In this document: positions 51,979 through 62,076 of the stretch, one piece after another | Layout: each line of letters starts with the position of its first letter | How positions within the stretch are numbered: the stretch's first letter is position 1 | NCBI RefSeq assembly: GCF_025567465.1 | Contig: NZ_JAOQKI010000013.1 | Span: 1 to 64,000 of the forward strand | Direction: 5' to 3' | DNA length: 64,000 bases | Origin: Roseburia_C amylophila | GTDB taxonomy: Bacteria > Bacillota > Clostridia > Lachnospirales > Lachnospiraceae | Notes under the pieces: generated by a model | Database searches by the model: none | Told to the model about the DNA's origin: nothing | The model's input: only the letters and a program-made list of their open reading frames with translations | Position numbers and translations under genes: made by a program

Positions 51979-53631
51979 ATGACACAGGGAAAGAGAAAGA
52001 CATGGGTAATTGGACATAAGAATCCGGACACAGATTCTATTTGTGCGGCGATTGCCTATGCAGATTTAAAAAATCAAACAGAGGACGGTATTTTTATACC
52101 GAAAAGAGCAGGACATATGAACGAAGAGACGAAGTATGTCCTAAAATTTTTTGATGTACCGGAACCGGAACTGATAACAGATGTCGGTGCACAGATTAAG
52201 GATATTGAATATCGTAGAACGGAGGGCGTCAGCAGTCACATTTCCATTAAACGGGCATGGGAGCTGATGAAGAATTTAGATGTCGTGTCATTGCCGATTA
52301 CTGACAATGAGAACAATCTGCAGGGAATGGTTGTTACCAGTGATATTGCAAAATCCTATATGGATGTATTGGACAACCGGATTCTTGCAACTGCCCGGAC
52401 GCAGTATAAGAATATTGTTGAGACTTTAAATGGAACTCTTGTAACAGGAAATGAGCATGGTTACTTCATAAAAGGTAAGGTTGTTGTTGCGGCTACCACA
52501 CCGGATATGATGGAGCAGTATATTGAAGATGACGATATGGTTATCTTAGGAGACCGTTATGAATCACAGTTCTGTGCATTGGAAATGAATGCAAGCTGTG
52601 TGATTGTCTGTTCCGGAGCGAAGATTACAAAGACCATTGTGCAGCTTGCAGAAGAGAAAGACTGTATGCTTATCAGCACACCATATGACACATTTACCGT
52701 GGCGCGTTTGATTAATCAGAGTATGCCGATTAAATATATTATGAAAAAGGAGCATCTGATTACATTCGAATTAGAGGATTATGTGGATGATGTGAAAGAG
52801 ACTATGTCTAAAGTGCGTCATCGTGATTTTCCGGTACTGGATGAGAATGGAAAATATGTCGGTATGTTTTCCAGACGAAATCTTTTAAATTTACAGAAAA
52901 AACAGGTGATCCTTGTTGATCATAATGAAAAATCCCAGGCAGTAGATGGAATCGAAGATGCAGAAATCTTAGAAATTATTGACCATCACCGACTAGGCAG
53001 CCTTGAGACGATTGCTCCGGTATTTTTCCGGAACCAGCCATTGGGCTGTACTTCAACGATTATTTATCAGATGTATCAGGAAAAGGGAGCAATCATTGAT
53101 AAAAAGACAGCTGGAATTCTTTTGGCAGCAATTATTTCAGATACCTTGATGTTCCGTTCACCGACCTGTACACAGATGGACCGGGCAGCAGCAGAAGCAC
53201 TGGCGAAGATTGCAGAAGTAGATATTGAAGAGCTGGCCAAGAAGATGTTTGAAGCCGGCAGTGATTTTAAGAAAAAGACAACAGAAGAACTGTTTTATCA
53301 GGATTTTAAAACCTTCCATACCGATGAATTTGATTTTGGTGTAGCACAGCTTAGTGCCATGAGTGACGTGCAGCTTGGCATGGCGAAGAAGAAGCTGCAG
53401 CCATATCTGGAAATTGCATTGGGAGAGCAGAAACTGGATGCCGTATTTGTGATGCTGACGGACATTCTGGATGAGAATTCGGAAGTAATCTATGCCGGAG
53501 CACAGGCAGGCAGCCTTTTAAAGGAGTGCTTTGGAGAGCCGGATGAATCAGGCAGCTTTTACTTAAAGGGAGTAGTATCCCGTAAGAAACAGATGATTCC
53601 GACATTAATGGCAGGATTGCAGCAAGCGTAA
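51979..53631 (+). CDS. Family II manganese pyrophosphatase with CBS-DRTGG regulation
   Basis: Hydrolyses pyrophosphate in the cytosol. The 550-residue length shows the regulated type: the N-terminal DHH part has GHKNPDTDSICAA, then CBS and DRTGG domains (about 70-300) that bind adenine nucleotides, then VDHNEKSQA, IIDHHRLG and a DHHA2 C-terminus. In Clostridia these enzymes are controlled by AMP/ADP. The pyrophosphate from ATP sulfurylase is a physiological substrate. Confidence 0.92.
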   Translation: MTQGKRKTWVIGHKNPDTDSICAAIAYADLKNQTEDGIFIPKRAGHMNEETKYVLKFFDVPEPELITDVGAQIKDIEYRRTEGVSSHISIKRAWELMKNLDVVSLPITDNENNLQGMVVTSDIAKSYMDVLDNRILATARTQYKNIVETLNGTLVTGNEHGYFIKGKVVVAATTPDMMEQYIEDDDMVILGDRYESQFCALEMNASCVIVCSGAKITKTIVQLAEEKDCMLISTPYDTFTVARLINQSMPIKYIMKKEHLITFELEDYVDDVKETMSKVRHRDFPVLDENGKYVGMFSRRNLLNLQKKQVILVDHNEKSQAVDGIEDAEILEIIDHHRLGSLETIAPVFFRNQPLGCTSTIIYQMYQEKGAIIDKKTAGILLAAIISDTLMFRSPTCTQMDRAAAEALAKIAEVDIEELAKKMFEAGSDFKKKTTEELFYQDFKTFHTDEFDFGVAQLSAMSDVQLGMAKKKLQPYLEIALGEQKLDAVFVMLTDILDENSEVIYAGAQAGSLLKECFGEPDESGSFYLKGVVSRKKQMIPTLMAGLQQA

Positions 53632-53713
53632 ATGCTTACGGCAGGATGATAGCAGGTATAAATGCCCATATCAGAGACAGAAATAAGATAACAACTTATA
53701 CAGGAGAATTGAA

Positions 53714-54313
53714 ATGGCGAAAGAAACATGGAAGCCGGGTAATATGTTATATCCGGTTCCAGCAGTGATGGTAAGCTGTCAGATACCGACAGAAAAACCG
53801 AATATTATTACGGTAGCGTGGGCAGGAACGGTATGTACGAATCCGCCGATGCTTTCCATATCTGTCCGTCCGGAACGATATTCCCATGGAATAATCACGG
53901 AAACTGGTGAATTTGTTGTAAATCTTGTGACGAAGGATCTGGTCTGTGCCACAGATTATTGTGGCGTAAAATCCGGCCGTGACGTTGACAAGTTTGATGC
54001 CATGCATCTGACACCACTGAACCTTCCGCAGGTATCGGCACCGGGAATTGCAGAAAGTCCGGTAAACATTGCCTGCAAGGTAAGCCAGATATTACATCTT
54101 GGAAGCCATGATATGTTTCTGGCAGATGTAGTAGGCGTTACCGTTGATGATTCCTATATGAATGAAAAAGGTAAATTCGAACTGAATCAGAGCGGACTGG
54201 TGACTTATTCCCATGGAGAATATTTTCTGCTGGGTAAGAAGCTTGGAAGCTTTGGTTACAGCGTAAAGAAGCAGAAGCCTTCAAAGAATGGCAGAAAGAA
54301 GAAAGCGAAGTAA
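53714..54313 (+). CDS. Flavin reductase-like FMN-binding protein
   Basis: A 199-residue protein of the flavin-reductase-like family (NIITVAWAGTVCTNPPMLSISVRPERYSHGII), which binds FMN. The C-terminus is basic (KKQKPSKNGRKKKAK). It follows the pyrophosphatase gene by 82 bases. The substrate is unknown. Confidence 0.85.
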   Translation: MAKETWKPGNMLYPVPAVMVSCQIPTEKPNIITVAWAGTVCTNPPMLSISVRPERYSHGIITETGEFVVNLVTKDLVCATDYCGVKSGRDVDKFDAMHLTPLNLPQVSAPGIAESPVNIACKVSQILHLGSHDMFLADVVGVTVDDSYMNEKGKFELNQSGLVTYSHGEYFLLGKKLGSFGYSVKKQKPSKNGRKKKAK

Positions 54314-54377
54314 AAGAGCGAAATAAAAAAGAATAAAATAAAAAGGACAAAATAACTGAAAATATAAGAAATTATGG

Positions 54378-54420
54378 AAAGCGGAACAGAGAGAAAAATC
54401 TTCTCGTTGTTCCGCTTTTT
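54378..54420. terminator. Bidirectional terminator
   Basis: Stem AAAGCGGAACA / TGTTCCGCTTT with an inner GAGA/TCTC stem and T-run. It serves the convergent flavin-reductase and DUF4364 genes. Confidence 0.85.
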
Positions 54421-54442
54421 GAATAACATTTATTTTAGATAT

Positions 54443-54958
54443 TTATTTTAAAAGTAAATCCATCAGACAGGCAAATACATCATCTGCCTGATTCTGCCAG
54501 TTGGTGCAGATGGCTTCCGCCTGTTCCTTTGTCTGGACAGTTAAAGTAAAATCAAGGCGGGTACGGCCTTTTTCCCGGAGCTGGCATCGCACACCGTATT
54601 CCTGTTCCGGTGTTTTGTAATAATCGGATAGATATGCATTTTCTGTTTTAATGGCAAGCTTATTTGCCTGAAAATAAGCAGCAATATCTTCTTCAATAGA
54701 AGGGGATATTTTGTTATGAAAAAAATGCAGCGTTTCTTTTCCGGCAGGAGTAATGATATACCGTGTACTGTTGTGGGTGTTTTCCGTACGGACAAGCCCG
54801 GAATCCATCAGGTCATGAATGACCTGCTGAATCGTAAAGTAGTCGGTATATTCCCTGTCTAAAAAGAAATCTGAAATCTGTGCATTGGACAATGGAAAAT
54901 CAATATGTTCAAGCATGTGCAGAATAATTAATTTATATAAAGTAGCTGGTTCAGCCAT
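54443..54958 (-). CDS. DUF4364 family winged-helix-like protein
   Basis: A 171-residue protein of the clostridial DUF4364 family. The N-terminal LYKLIILHMLEHIDFPLSNAQISDFFLDREYTDYFTIQQVIHDLMDSG looks like a winged helix. It is followed by a domain of unknown role. It is encoded four bases after YtqA on the same strand. The function is unknown. Confidence 0.78.
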   Translation of the reverse strand: MAEPATLYKLIILHMLEHIDFPLSNAQISDFFLDREYTDYFTIQQVIHDLMDSGLVRTENTHNSTRYIITPAGKETLHFFHNKISPSIEEDIAAYFQANKLAIKTENAYLSDYYKTPEQEYGVRCQLREKGRTRLDFTLTVQTKEQAEAICTNWQNQADDVFACLMDLLLK

Positions 54959-54962
54959 AAAA

Positions 54963-55907
54963 TCACCTCTTCGTTGCTAAGCGTCCCTGGTAAGTATTCC
55001 GTTCTTTTAAGCGGCGGTGAATCTGATTTAAAACAGTCCGTTTTCCGGTGCTCCACATCGGCGCAATCAGTAAATCCTTCGGACCATCGCCGGTAATCCG
55101 GTGAATCACCATTTCCGGAGGCAGAAGCTCCAGACAGTCAATAATCATTTCACAGTATTCATCCATGGAAAATACCGGAAAATGTGTCTTTTCATAATAA
55201 GCGGCTAAATCGGTGCCGGATAATACATGAAGCAGCTGCAGCTTGATTCCCCAGACCGGGAGATTTGCAATTGCCTGAACGGATGCAGACATCATTTCTC
55301 TTGTTTCGTGGGGCAGTCCTAAAATCAGATGAACAATCACCTTGATAGAAAGGGCGTGAAGGGCGAAGAGACTCTTTTGAAAAGTCTCATAAGTAAAGCC
55401 GCTTCGTGTAAACACTCTGGTGTCATCATGGATTGTCTGTAAACCAAGTTCCACCCAGACGGTTTTCTTTTCATTGATTTCGGCAAGCAGTGAAAGAATC
55501 TCAGGCTGCAGACAGTCAGGTCTTGTGGCAATGGAAATAATAACCACATCCGGGTCATTTACTGCCTGCATATAAAGATCCCGCAGGTGTTCCACAGAAC
55601 CATAAGTATTCGTGAATGCCTGAAAATATGCAATGAATTTGTTGCAGTTTCTTTTTGCTCTCAGAATCCTTTTCTCAGTTTCTAACTGCTCTGTGATAGA
55701 AAGTGTGGGAGAGGCGGCAAAATCTCCGGAGCCACCGGCAGAGCAGAAAATACAGCCTCTGGTATCTAAGCGTCCGTCACGGTTGGGACAACTGAGTCCG
55801 GCATTTAATGCAATCCGGTATACCTTTTCGTGATAGGTATTTTTTAAATAGTAGTCCAGAGAGTGGTAGCGCTTCTCCCCCCACAGTGAAATCGTGTCGT
55901 TTTTCAT
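54963..55907 (-). CDS. YtqA-like radical SAM protein
   Basis: A 314-residue radical SAM protein of the TIGR01212/YtqA family. Cysteines lie in GLSCPNRDGRLDTRGCIFCS. Further conserved blocks are YFQAFTNTYG and WVELGLQTIHDDT. Its start overlaps the malic-enzyme stop (TAATG). The reaction is unproven. Confidence 0.88.
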   Translation of the reverse strand: MKNDTISLWGEKRYHSLDYYLKNTYHEKVYRIALNAGLSCPNRDGRLDTRGCIFCSAGGSGDFAASPTLSITEQLETEKRILRAKRNCNKFIAYFQAFTNTYGSVEHLRDLYMQAVNDPDVVIISIATRPDCLQPEILSLLAEINEKKTVWVELGLQTIHDDTRVFTRSGFTYETFQKSLFALHALSIKVIVHLILGLPHETREMMSASVQAIANLPVWGIKLQLLHVLSGTDLAAYYEKTHFPVFSMDEYCEMIIDCLELLPPEMVIHRITGDGPKDLLIAPMWSTGKRTVLNQIHRRLKERNTYQGRLATKR

Positions 55908-57058
55908 TAGCGGATGTGTGATTTGACTGCCTGGCTTACCACTTCGGCAACACGCGGGTCAAATGCTTCCGGCATAATAAAGTCTTCATTTAATTCTTCA
56001 TCAGATACTAACCCTGCAATTGCTTTTGCAGCAGCAAGCTTCATTTCTTCTGTAATCTGGGAAGCGTGTCCTTCTAAAGCACCTTTGAAGATTCCCGGGA
56101 AAGCAACGACGTTGTTTACCTGATTCGGGAAATCACTTCTTCCGGTTCCGACCACTTTAGCACCTGCAGCTTTGGCAAGGTCTGGCATGATTTCCGGAGT
56201 AGGATTTGCCATGGCAAAAAGAATGGCATCTTTATTCATGGATGCAACCATTTCCTGAGTCACGATATTTGGTGCGGAAACACCAACGAAGATATCAGCA
56301 CCCTTTAATGCATCGGCAAGGGTACCCGATTCATTGGAAAGGTTGGTAACTTCGGTCATTTTCTTCTGCATCCAGTTTAAGTCAGGATAATCTTTGCCGA
56401 TGATTCCCATGCGGTCACACATAATAACATTTTTAAAGCCGTAAGTCAGTAACAGTTTGGTGATGGCAACACCGGCAGAACCGGCACCGTTTACAACAAC
56501 GCGGCAGTTTTCTTTTTCTTTTCCGGTTACTTTTAAAGCGTTGATGATTCCGGCAAGAACAACAATAGCAGTACCATGCTGGTCGTCATGGAAGACCGGA
56601 ATATCAAGCATTTCCTTTAAACGCTCTTCAATTTCAAAACAACGTGGGGCGGAAATATCCTCTAAGTTGATGCCGCCGAATCCTGGAGCAATATTTTTAA
56701 CAGTTTTTATAATTTCTTCGGTATCCTGTGTGTCAAGGCAGATTGGAACAGCGTTGACATTTCCAAATTCTTTAAACAGTACACATTTTCCTTCCATAAC
56801 CGGCATGGCTGCATACGGTCCGATGTTTCCGAGACCGAGAACAGCGCTTCCGTCTGATACAACGGCAACGGTGTTGGCCTTCATGGTATAGGTATAAGCT
56901 TCTTCTTTATTTTCTGCGATGATACGGCAAGGAGCCGCAACACCAGGTGTGTATGCGATAGATAAATCTTCCCGGGTCTTTACCGGTGTCTTGGAGATGG
57001 TTTCTAATTTTCCATTCCATTTTTTATGCATTTCAATTGCTTTTTCGTTGGTATCCAT
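55907..57058 (-). CDS. Malic enzyme (NAD(P)-dependent)
   Basis: Oxidatively decarboxylates malate to pyruvate. Its 383 residues fit the short bacterial type. Motifs include SIAYTPGVAAPCR, PVFHDDQHGTAIV (metal/malate), GAGSAGVA (nucleotide) and ANPTPEIMPDLA. ATG 57058 has AAAGGAG upstream; the longer frame from 57082 has none. It heads a three-gene minus-strand unit. Confidence 0.94.
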   Translation of the reverse strand: MDTNEKAIEMHKKWNGKLETISKTPVKTREDLSIAYTPGVAAPCRIIAENKEEAYTYTMKANTVAVVSDGSAVLGLGNIGPYAAMPVMEGKCVLFKEFGNVNAVPICLDTQDTEEIIKTVKNIAPGFGGINLEDISAPRCFEIEERLKEMLDIPVFHDDQHGTAIVVLAGIINALKVTGKEKENCRVVVNGAGSAGVAITKLLLTYGFKNVIMCDRMGIIGKDYPDLNWMQKKMTEVTNLSNESGTLADALKGADIFVGVSAPNIVTQEMVASMNKDAILFAMANPTPEIMPDLAKAAGAKVVGTGRSDFPNQVNNVVAFPGIFKGALEGHASQITEEMKLAAAKAIAGLVSDEELNEDFIMPEAFDPRVAEVVSQAVKSHIR

Positions 57059-57162
57059 AGTTCGTCTCCTTTTCTTAGCCATTGATTACTTCCGTCTAGT
57101 ATCATATCATTAAAAAATTTTTAAAGCAAGAAAAAGGACTTCCTATTTGAAAGAAACTGTTG

Positions 57163-57168
57163 TATAAT
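57163..57168 (+). promoter_or_regulatory. Candidate -10 box of the rho transcript
   Basis: TATAAT at 57163-57168. The matching -35 (TTCCTA, 17 bases upstream) is weak, so only the -10 is called. The leader is about 100 bases. Confidence 0.35.
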
Positions 57169-57266
57169 ACGAAAAGACGAATCTTACGTTCCAATTATTT
57201 TTATTTCAAAAAGAAATCCCAATTATTTAGCAGATAATCAAATAAGCAAGAGGTAAGGAGAATAGA

Positions 57267-58745
57267 ATGAGAGAGAAGTATGAAAGTCTTTCTGCGGCAG
57301 TGCTGCGTGAACTGGCGAAAGCAAGGGGAATGAAAGGAATTTCTACCTTAAAGAAAGCTGAATTAGTAGAAGCTATGCTGGCGGAAGATGAAAAGGAAGC
57401 AAAGGTGCAGGAAGCAAAGAAAGAAGCAGAAGGTACAACAGAAACTACGGAGCAGGTAGCAGAAACCAGAACCTATCGCGCAGAACGTCCGCACCGGGAA
57501 AATGCAGCGAGGGGACATGAGGGCGAGATGCGTCGAAGCACAGTAAGACATACACCGGATGAGCATATTTCGGAAAAAGATGAAACGGAGCGTGTGGCAG
57601 AAGAAAACAAGGACTTAGACAGCGGTGTGAAGGCACATGGAATTCTTGAAGTTATGCCGGATGGATTCGGATTTATCCGTTGTGAAAATTATCTGCCGGG
57701 AGAGCATGATGTTTATGTTTCTCCATCCCAGATTCGTAAGTTCAATCTGAAAACCGGAGATATTGTGACCGGAAATACCAGAATTAAGACACAGGCTGAA
57801 AAATTCTCTGCATTATTATACATTACTTCTATTAATGACCTGCATCCGTCAGAGGCTGTAAAGCGGAAGAATTTTGAAGATTTAACTCCGATCTTTCCGG
57901 ATGAGAGAATCCGGCTTGAGACAAGCCATAGTGCAATGGCAATGCGAATTGTAGATTTAGTATCTCCGATTGGTAAGGGACAGCGTGGAATGATTGTTTC
58001 CCCACCAAAAGCAGGTAAGACTACATTATTAAAAGGTGTGGCACAGGCAGTAAAGCAGAATAACCCGGAGATGCATCTGATTATCTTATTAATTGATGAG
58101 CGGCCGGAGGAAGTTACCGATATTAAGGAAGCAATTGAAGGACCAAATGTAGAAGTTATTTATTCTACCTTTGACGAATTGCCGGAGCATCATAAGAGAG
58201 TATCCGAGATGGTAATTGAGAGAGCAAAACGTCTGGTAGAACATAAGAAGGATGTTATGATTCTCTTAGACAGTATTACAAGACTTGCAAGAGCATATAA
58301 CCTTACAGTTCCGCCAAGTGGAAGAACCTTATCCGGTGGTCTTGACCCGGCAGCCCTCCATATGCCGAAACGTTTCTTTGGTGCAGCCCGTAATATGCGT
58401 GAGGGCGGAAGCCTTACGATTCTTGCAACAGCACTGGTAGATACCGGAAGCAAGATGGATGATGTTGTTTACGAGGAATTTAAGGGAACCGGTAATATGG
58501 AACTGGTGCTTGACCGTAAGTTATCTGAGAAACGTGTATTCCCTGCAATTGACATTGTAAAATCCGGTACAAGAAGAGAAGACCTCTTACTGACACAGGA
58601 AGAGCAGGAGGCTGTATTTATTATGCGTAAGGCAATCAATGGCATGCGTACCGATGAAGCGGTTGAGAGCATCTTGAATATGTTTGTCCGGACGAAAAAC
58701 AACCGGGAATATATCCAGACTGTAAAAAAGACAAAATTTGTTTAA
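57267..58745 (+). CDS. rho: Transcription termination factor Rho
   Basis: A hexameric RNA-dependent ATPase that ends transcription. Its 492 residues include an N-terminal SAP-like Rho_N segment, then a charged, low-complexity insert (about 45-125) longer than in E. coli Rho. The RNA-binding cold-shock-like domain (GILEVMPDGFGFIRC) follows, then the ATPase with SPPKAGKTTLLK and LLIDERPEEVTD. GTAAGGAGAATA precedes the start. It heads rho-rpmE-yqhQ-prmC-prfA. Confidence 0.97.
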   Translation: MREKYESLSAAVLRELAKARGMKGISTLKKAELVEAMLAEDEKEAKVQEAKKEAEGTTETTEQVAETRTYRAERPHRENAARGHEGEMRRSTVRHTPDEHISEKDETERVAEENKDLDSGVKAHGILEVMPDGFGFIRCENYLPGEHDVYVSPSQIRKFNLKTGDIVTGNTRIKTQAEKFSALLYITSINDLHPSEAVKRKNFEDLTPIFPDERIRLETSHSAMAMRIVDLVSPIGKGQRGMIVSPPKAGKTTLLKGVAQAVKQNNPEMHLIILLIDERPEEVTDIKEAIEGPNVEVIYSTFDELPEHHKRVSEMVIERAKRLVEHKKDVMILLDSITRLARAYNLTVPPSGRTLSGGLDPAALHMPKRFFGAARNMREGGSLTILATALVDTGSKMDDVVYEEFKGTGNMELVLDRKLSEKRVFPAIDIVKSGTRREDLLLTQEEQEAVFIMRKAINGMRTDEAVESILNMFVRTKNNREYIQTVKKTKFV

Positions 58746-58751
58746 AAACAC

Positions 58752-58780
58752 TTGCATAACAGCTTTTCCTATGCTACAAT
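58752..58780 (+). promoter_or_regulatory. Promoter of rpmE
   Basis: TTGCAT (58752-58757), 17 bases, TACAAT (58775-58780). A pairing AACAGCTT/AAGCTGTT spans it. Confidence 0.6.
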
Positions 58781-58874
58781 AAATAAGCTGTTTATTCGGA
58801 AACTAAACAGTATCGCACTTAAATTAGACAAATGTCGTAATTGCGAAGCAATTCATATATGAGAGGTGAGAGAC

Positions 58875-59075
58875 ATGAGAGAAGGAATCCATCCAGATTA
58901 TTATCAGGCAACAGTTACATGTAACTGTGGTAACACATTCGTAACTGGTTCAACCAAAGAGGATATTCACGTTGAAATTTGTTCCAAATGCCATCCATTC
59001 TATACTGGACAGCAGAAAGCTAACCAGGCTCGTGGACGTATTGAGCAGTTCAATAAGAAATACGGCATGAAATAG
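58875..59075 (+). CDS. rpmE: 50S ribosomal protein L31
   Basis: A 66-residue ribosomal protein of the zinc-binding (C+) type: VTCNCGNTF and EICSKCHPFYTG supply the cysteines. ATG 58875 has AGAGGTGAGAG upstream, so the earlier frame start at 58866 is not used. A terminator follows. Confidence 0.97.
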   Translation: MREGIHPDYYQATVTCNCGNTFVTGSTKEDIHVEICSKCHPFYTGQQKANQARGRIEQFNKKYGMK

Positions 59076-59100
59076 AAATTGCACAATGTGACTGAAAGAT

Positions 59101-59132
59101 AAGGTTGAGGTTTCTAATCTCAACCTTTTTTT
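59101..59132 (+). terminator. Terminator of rpmE
   Basis: Stem AAGGTTGAG / CTCAACCTT followed by seven T residues in total. Confidence 0.9.
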
Positions 59133-59155
59133 AGAAACAGGAAGAGAGGTCACAC

Positions 59156-60076
59156 ATGAAATATTCGGGAATCGGTGGACAGGCAGTTTTAGAAGGCGTA
59201 ATGATGAAAAATAAGGAAAAGTACGCCGTGGCAGTCCGGAAGCCGGATGGAGAGATTACCGTTGATACCAAAGAGTATTATGGACTGATTAAAAACAAGA
59301 CATTGCGGAACATTCCAATTTTACGCGGAGTGTTAAGTTTTGTGGAGTCTTTGACACTTGGAATATCAACGCTTACATATTCCGCATCTTTCTTTGAAGA
59401 GGATGAGGAAGACACCAAAGCAAAAAAGAAAGAATTATCAAAAGAGGCAGCAGCCAAAAAAGAAAAAGCAGAAATGGGTATTACTGTTGCATTTTCCTTT
59501 GTACTTGCCATTGGAATCTTTATGATTCTGCCATATTATCTTTCTTTGATTTTTCGGAAATTTATTACATCCCATGTGGCACTGGCGCTGATTGAAGGTG
59601 TCATCCGAATGATGATTTTTTTGGCATATATTGCTTCAATTTCCTTAATGAAGGATATCCAGCGTGTATTCATGTATCATGGAGCAGAGCACAAATGCAT
59701 TAACTGCATTGAACATGGAATGGAGTTGAATGTAGAAAACGTGAGAAAGAGTTCCAGACTGCATAAGCGGTGTGGTACAAGTTTTCTCCTGTTTGTAATG
59801 ATTATCAGTATTATTTTCTTTGCATTTATTGATGTAAAGAGCCGGATTTTGAAGGTAGTGCTTCGTTTGCTGCTGATACCGGTGATTGCTGGTGTGTCAT
59901 ATGAATTTATCCGGCTTGCCGGAAAAAGTGATAATCCGGTAGTGAATTTCTTAAGTAAACCAGGATTATGGTTACAGAAGCTCACTACAAGAGAACCGGA
60001 CGATTCTATGATTGAGGTTGGTATTGCTTCCGTGGAAGCAGTATTTGACTGGAAAAAATATTTGAGCGAAATGTAA
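59156..60076 (+). CDS. YqhQ-like DUF1385 membrane protein
   Basis: A 306-residue membrane protein of the DUF1385/YqhQ family. Motifs are GGQAVLEGVMM at the start and HGAEHKCINCIEHG in the middle, with several hydrophobic helices (IGIFMILPYYLSLIF, FLLFVMIISIIFF). It is conserved before prmC in clostridia. The function is unknown. Confidence 0.85.
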   Translation: MKYSGIGGQAVLEGVMMKNKEKYAVAVRKPDGEITVDTKEYYGLIKNKTLRNIPILRGVLSFVESLTLGISTLTYSASFFEEDEEDTKAKKKELSKEAAAKKEKAEMGITVAFSFVLAIGIFMILPYYLSLIFRKFITSHVALALIEGVIRMMIFLAYIASISLMKDIQRVFMYHGAEHKCINCIEHGMELNVENVRKSSRLHKRCGTSFLLFVMIISIIFFAFIDVKSRILKVVLRLLLIPVIAGVSYEFIRLAGKSDNPVVNFLSKPGLWLQKLTTREPDDSMIEVGIASVEAVFDWKKYLSEM

Positions 60077-60094
60077 AAGAAAAGGGCGTAATAT

Positions 60095-60925
60095 ATGACT
60101 TATAGAGAGGCAGTGGAATTTGGTACAAAGTGTCTTACAGATGCAGGAGTGCCAGATGCCGCACTGGATGCATGGTATCTTTTACAGATGGTATGCAAGA
60201 TTGAGCGCAGTTACTACTACGTTCACGGGGAAGAAGATATTACACAGGATGCTCAGAAGGAATATGAGATTGCAGTGCAGAAACGTGCGGAGCATATTCC
60301 GTTACAGTATATTATTGGAGAACAGGAATTTATGGGGCTTCGATTCAAAGTAAATTCCAATGTTCTGATACCGCGGCAGGATACCGAGACTTTAGTGGAG
60401 CAGGTATTGAAGATTGTAAAGCCGGGGATGAAAGTATTAGACCTTTGTACAGGGTCTGGTTGTGTATTGATTAGTGTGTTGAAAAATGCACCGGAACTTA
60501 CCGGTATGGGAAGCGACATTTCCAAAACAGCTTTATTAGTAGCGAAGGAAAACGCAAAGCTGCATGAAGTGGATGCCGAGTGGGTACGGAGTGATTTATT
60601 TGATAATATAACAGAGACCTTTGATGTCATTATGGCAAATCTACCATATATCCCGACAGGAGAGATTCTGTCACTGATGCCGGAGGTGCGGGATTTTGAG
60701 CCGGAAAACGCATTAGATGGCGGAGCGGATGGCCTTGATTTTTACCGGAAGATTGCCGGACAGGTAAAGGATTATTTGAATCCTGGCGGATATGTTTACA
60801 TGGAAATCGGATATGACCAGGGAGAAGCAGTCTCTGAGCTGATGCGTAATGCTGGATTTACAGAAGTTGAAGTAATCAAAGACCTTGCGCGGAATGACCG
60901 TGTGGTAAAAGGGAAAGGAAATTAA
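60095..60925 (+). CDS. prmC: Peptide chain release factor N5-glutamine methyltransferase PrmC
   Basis: Methylates the GGQ glutamine of release factors. The 276 residues include the SAM motif VLDLCTGSGCVLIS and NLPYIP, the family's (N/D)PPY-type catalytic motif with Leu at the second position. It is directly followed by prfA, its substrate gene, with one base between. Confidence 0.96.
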   Translation: MTYREAVEFGTKCLTDAGVPDAALDAWYLLQMVCKIERSYYYVHGEEDITQDAQKEYEIAVQKRAEHIPLQYIIGEQEFMGLRFKVNSNVLIPRQDTETLVEQVLKIVKPGMKVLDLCTGSGCVLISVLKNAPELTGMGSDISKTALLVAKENAKLHEVDAEWVRSDLFDNITETFDVIMANLPYIPTGEILSLMPEVRDFEPENALDGGADGLDFYRKIAGQVKDYLNPGGYVYMEIGYDQGEAVSELMRNAGFTEVEVIKDLARNDRVVKGKGN

Positions 60926-60926
60926 A

Positions 60927-61997
60927 ATGTTTGATCGTTTAGAGGATTTATTGATTCGTTATGAAGAGTTGATGAGTGAGTTAAGTGAACCGGATGTGGC
61001 AAATAATCCGGAACGTTTTCGTAAGCTGATGAAGGAGCAGAGCGATTTAACTCCTATCGTGGAAGCTTATAAAGAATATAAACAGTGTAAGCAGAATATT
61101 GAAGATTCTCTTGCTATGCTGGACGAAGAAACAGATGAAGAAATGAAGGAGCTTGCAAAGGAAGAGTTAAATGATTCCAAAGCAAGAGTAGAAGAATTAG
61201 AGCAGAAACTAAAAATTCTTCTTCTTCCAAAAGACCCGAATGATGACAAGAACGTTATTGTGGAAATCCGTGCCGGTGCCGGCGGAGATGAAGCTGCTTT
61301 ATTTGCAGCTGAGATTTATCGTATGTATGTCCATTACGCTGAAAGCAGACGCTGGAAAGTAGAGACAATGGAGTGCGAAGAAATCGGAATTGGTGGAATG
61401 AAGAGTGTTACTTTCATGATTACCGGACAGGGTGCTTACTCTGTTATGAAATATGAATCCGGTGTACATCGTGTACAACGTGTGCCTGAGACAGAGTCCG
61501 GTGGACGTATCCATACGTCTACCATTACAGTAGCAGTAATGCCGGAGGCAGAAGAAGTTGATGTCCAGATTGATGAAAAGGATATCCGAATCGACGTTAT
61601 GCGTGCATCCGGAAACGGTGGACAGTGTGTCAATACTACAGACTCTGCAGTTCGTCTGACTCATTATCCAACCGGAATTGTAATCTACAGCCAGACAGAA
61701 AAATCACAGCTTCAGAATAAAGAGAAAGCATTTGCACTTTTACGTGCCAAATTATACGACATAGAATGCCAGAAGGCGCATGATGCAGAAGCAGAAGCCA
61801 GAAGAAGCCAGATTGGTACCGGTGACCGTTCTGAGAAGATTCGTACTTACAACTTCCCACAGGGACGTGTAACCGACCACAGAATCAATCTTACCCTTTA
61901 TAAACTGGACAAGATTATGAATGGTGATATCCAGGAAATCTTAGATGCATTGATTGCAGCAGATCAGGCAGCAAAATTAGCGAAGATGAATGAGTAA
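60927..61997 (+). CDS. prfA: Peptide chain release factor 1
   Basis: Recognises UAA/UAG stop codons and releases the peptide. Its 356 residues contain the GGQ motif at 231-233 in RASGNGGQCVNTTDSAVR, preceded by EIRAGAGGDEAALFA and the decoding region (VPETESGGRIHTST). It ends the rho cluster. Confidence 0.98.
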   Translation: MFDRLEDLLIRYEELMSELSEPDVANNPERFRKLMKEQSDLTPIVEAYKEYKQCKQNIEDSLAMLDEETDEEMKELAKEELNDSKARVEELEQKLKILLLPKDPNDDKNVIVEIRAGAGGDEAALFAAEIYRMYVHYAESRRWKVETMECEEIGIGGMKSVTFMITGQGAYSVMKYESGVHRVQRVPETESGGRIHTSTITVAVMPEAEEVDVQIDEKDIRIDVMRASGNGGQCVNTTDSAVRLTHYPTGIVIYSQTEKSQLQNKEKAFALLRAKLYDIECQKAHDAEAEARRSQIGTGDRSEKIRTYNFPQGRVTDHRINLTLYKLDKIMNGDIQEILDALIAADQAAKLAKMNE

Positions 61998-62076
61998 GGC
62001 TGATTTGCTTGCTTTTACGAAGTTAGTTTTATATTAGTCATTGAAAGATAATCAAAAAATATATGAAAAAGACGGA

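Noticed and set aside
57130..57170. Sulfur operator before rho (TTCCTATT)
   Set aside because: Only one half-site matches; no TATGAATT follows at seven bases.
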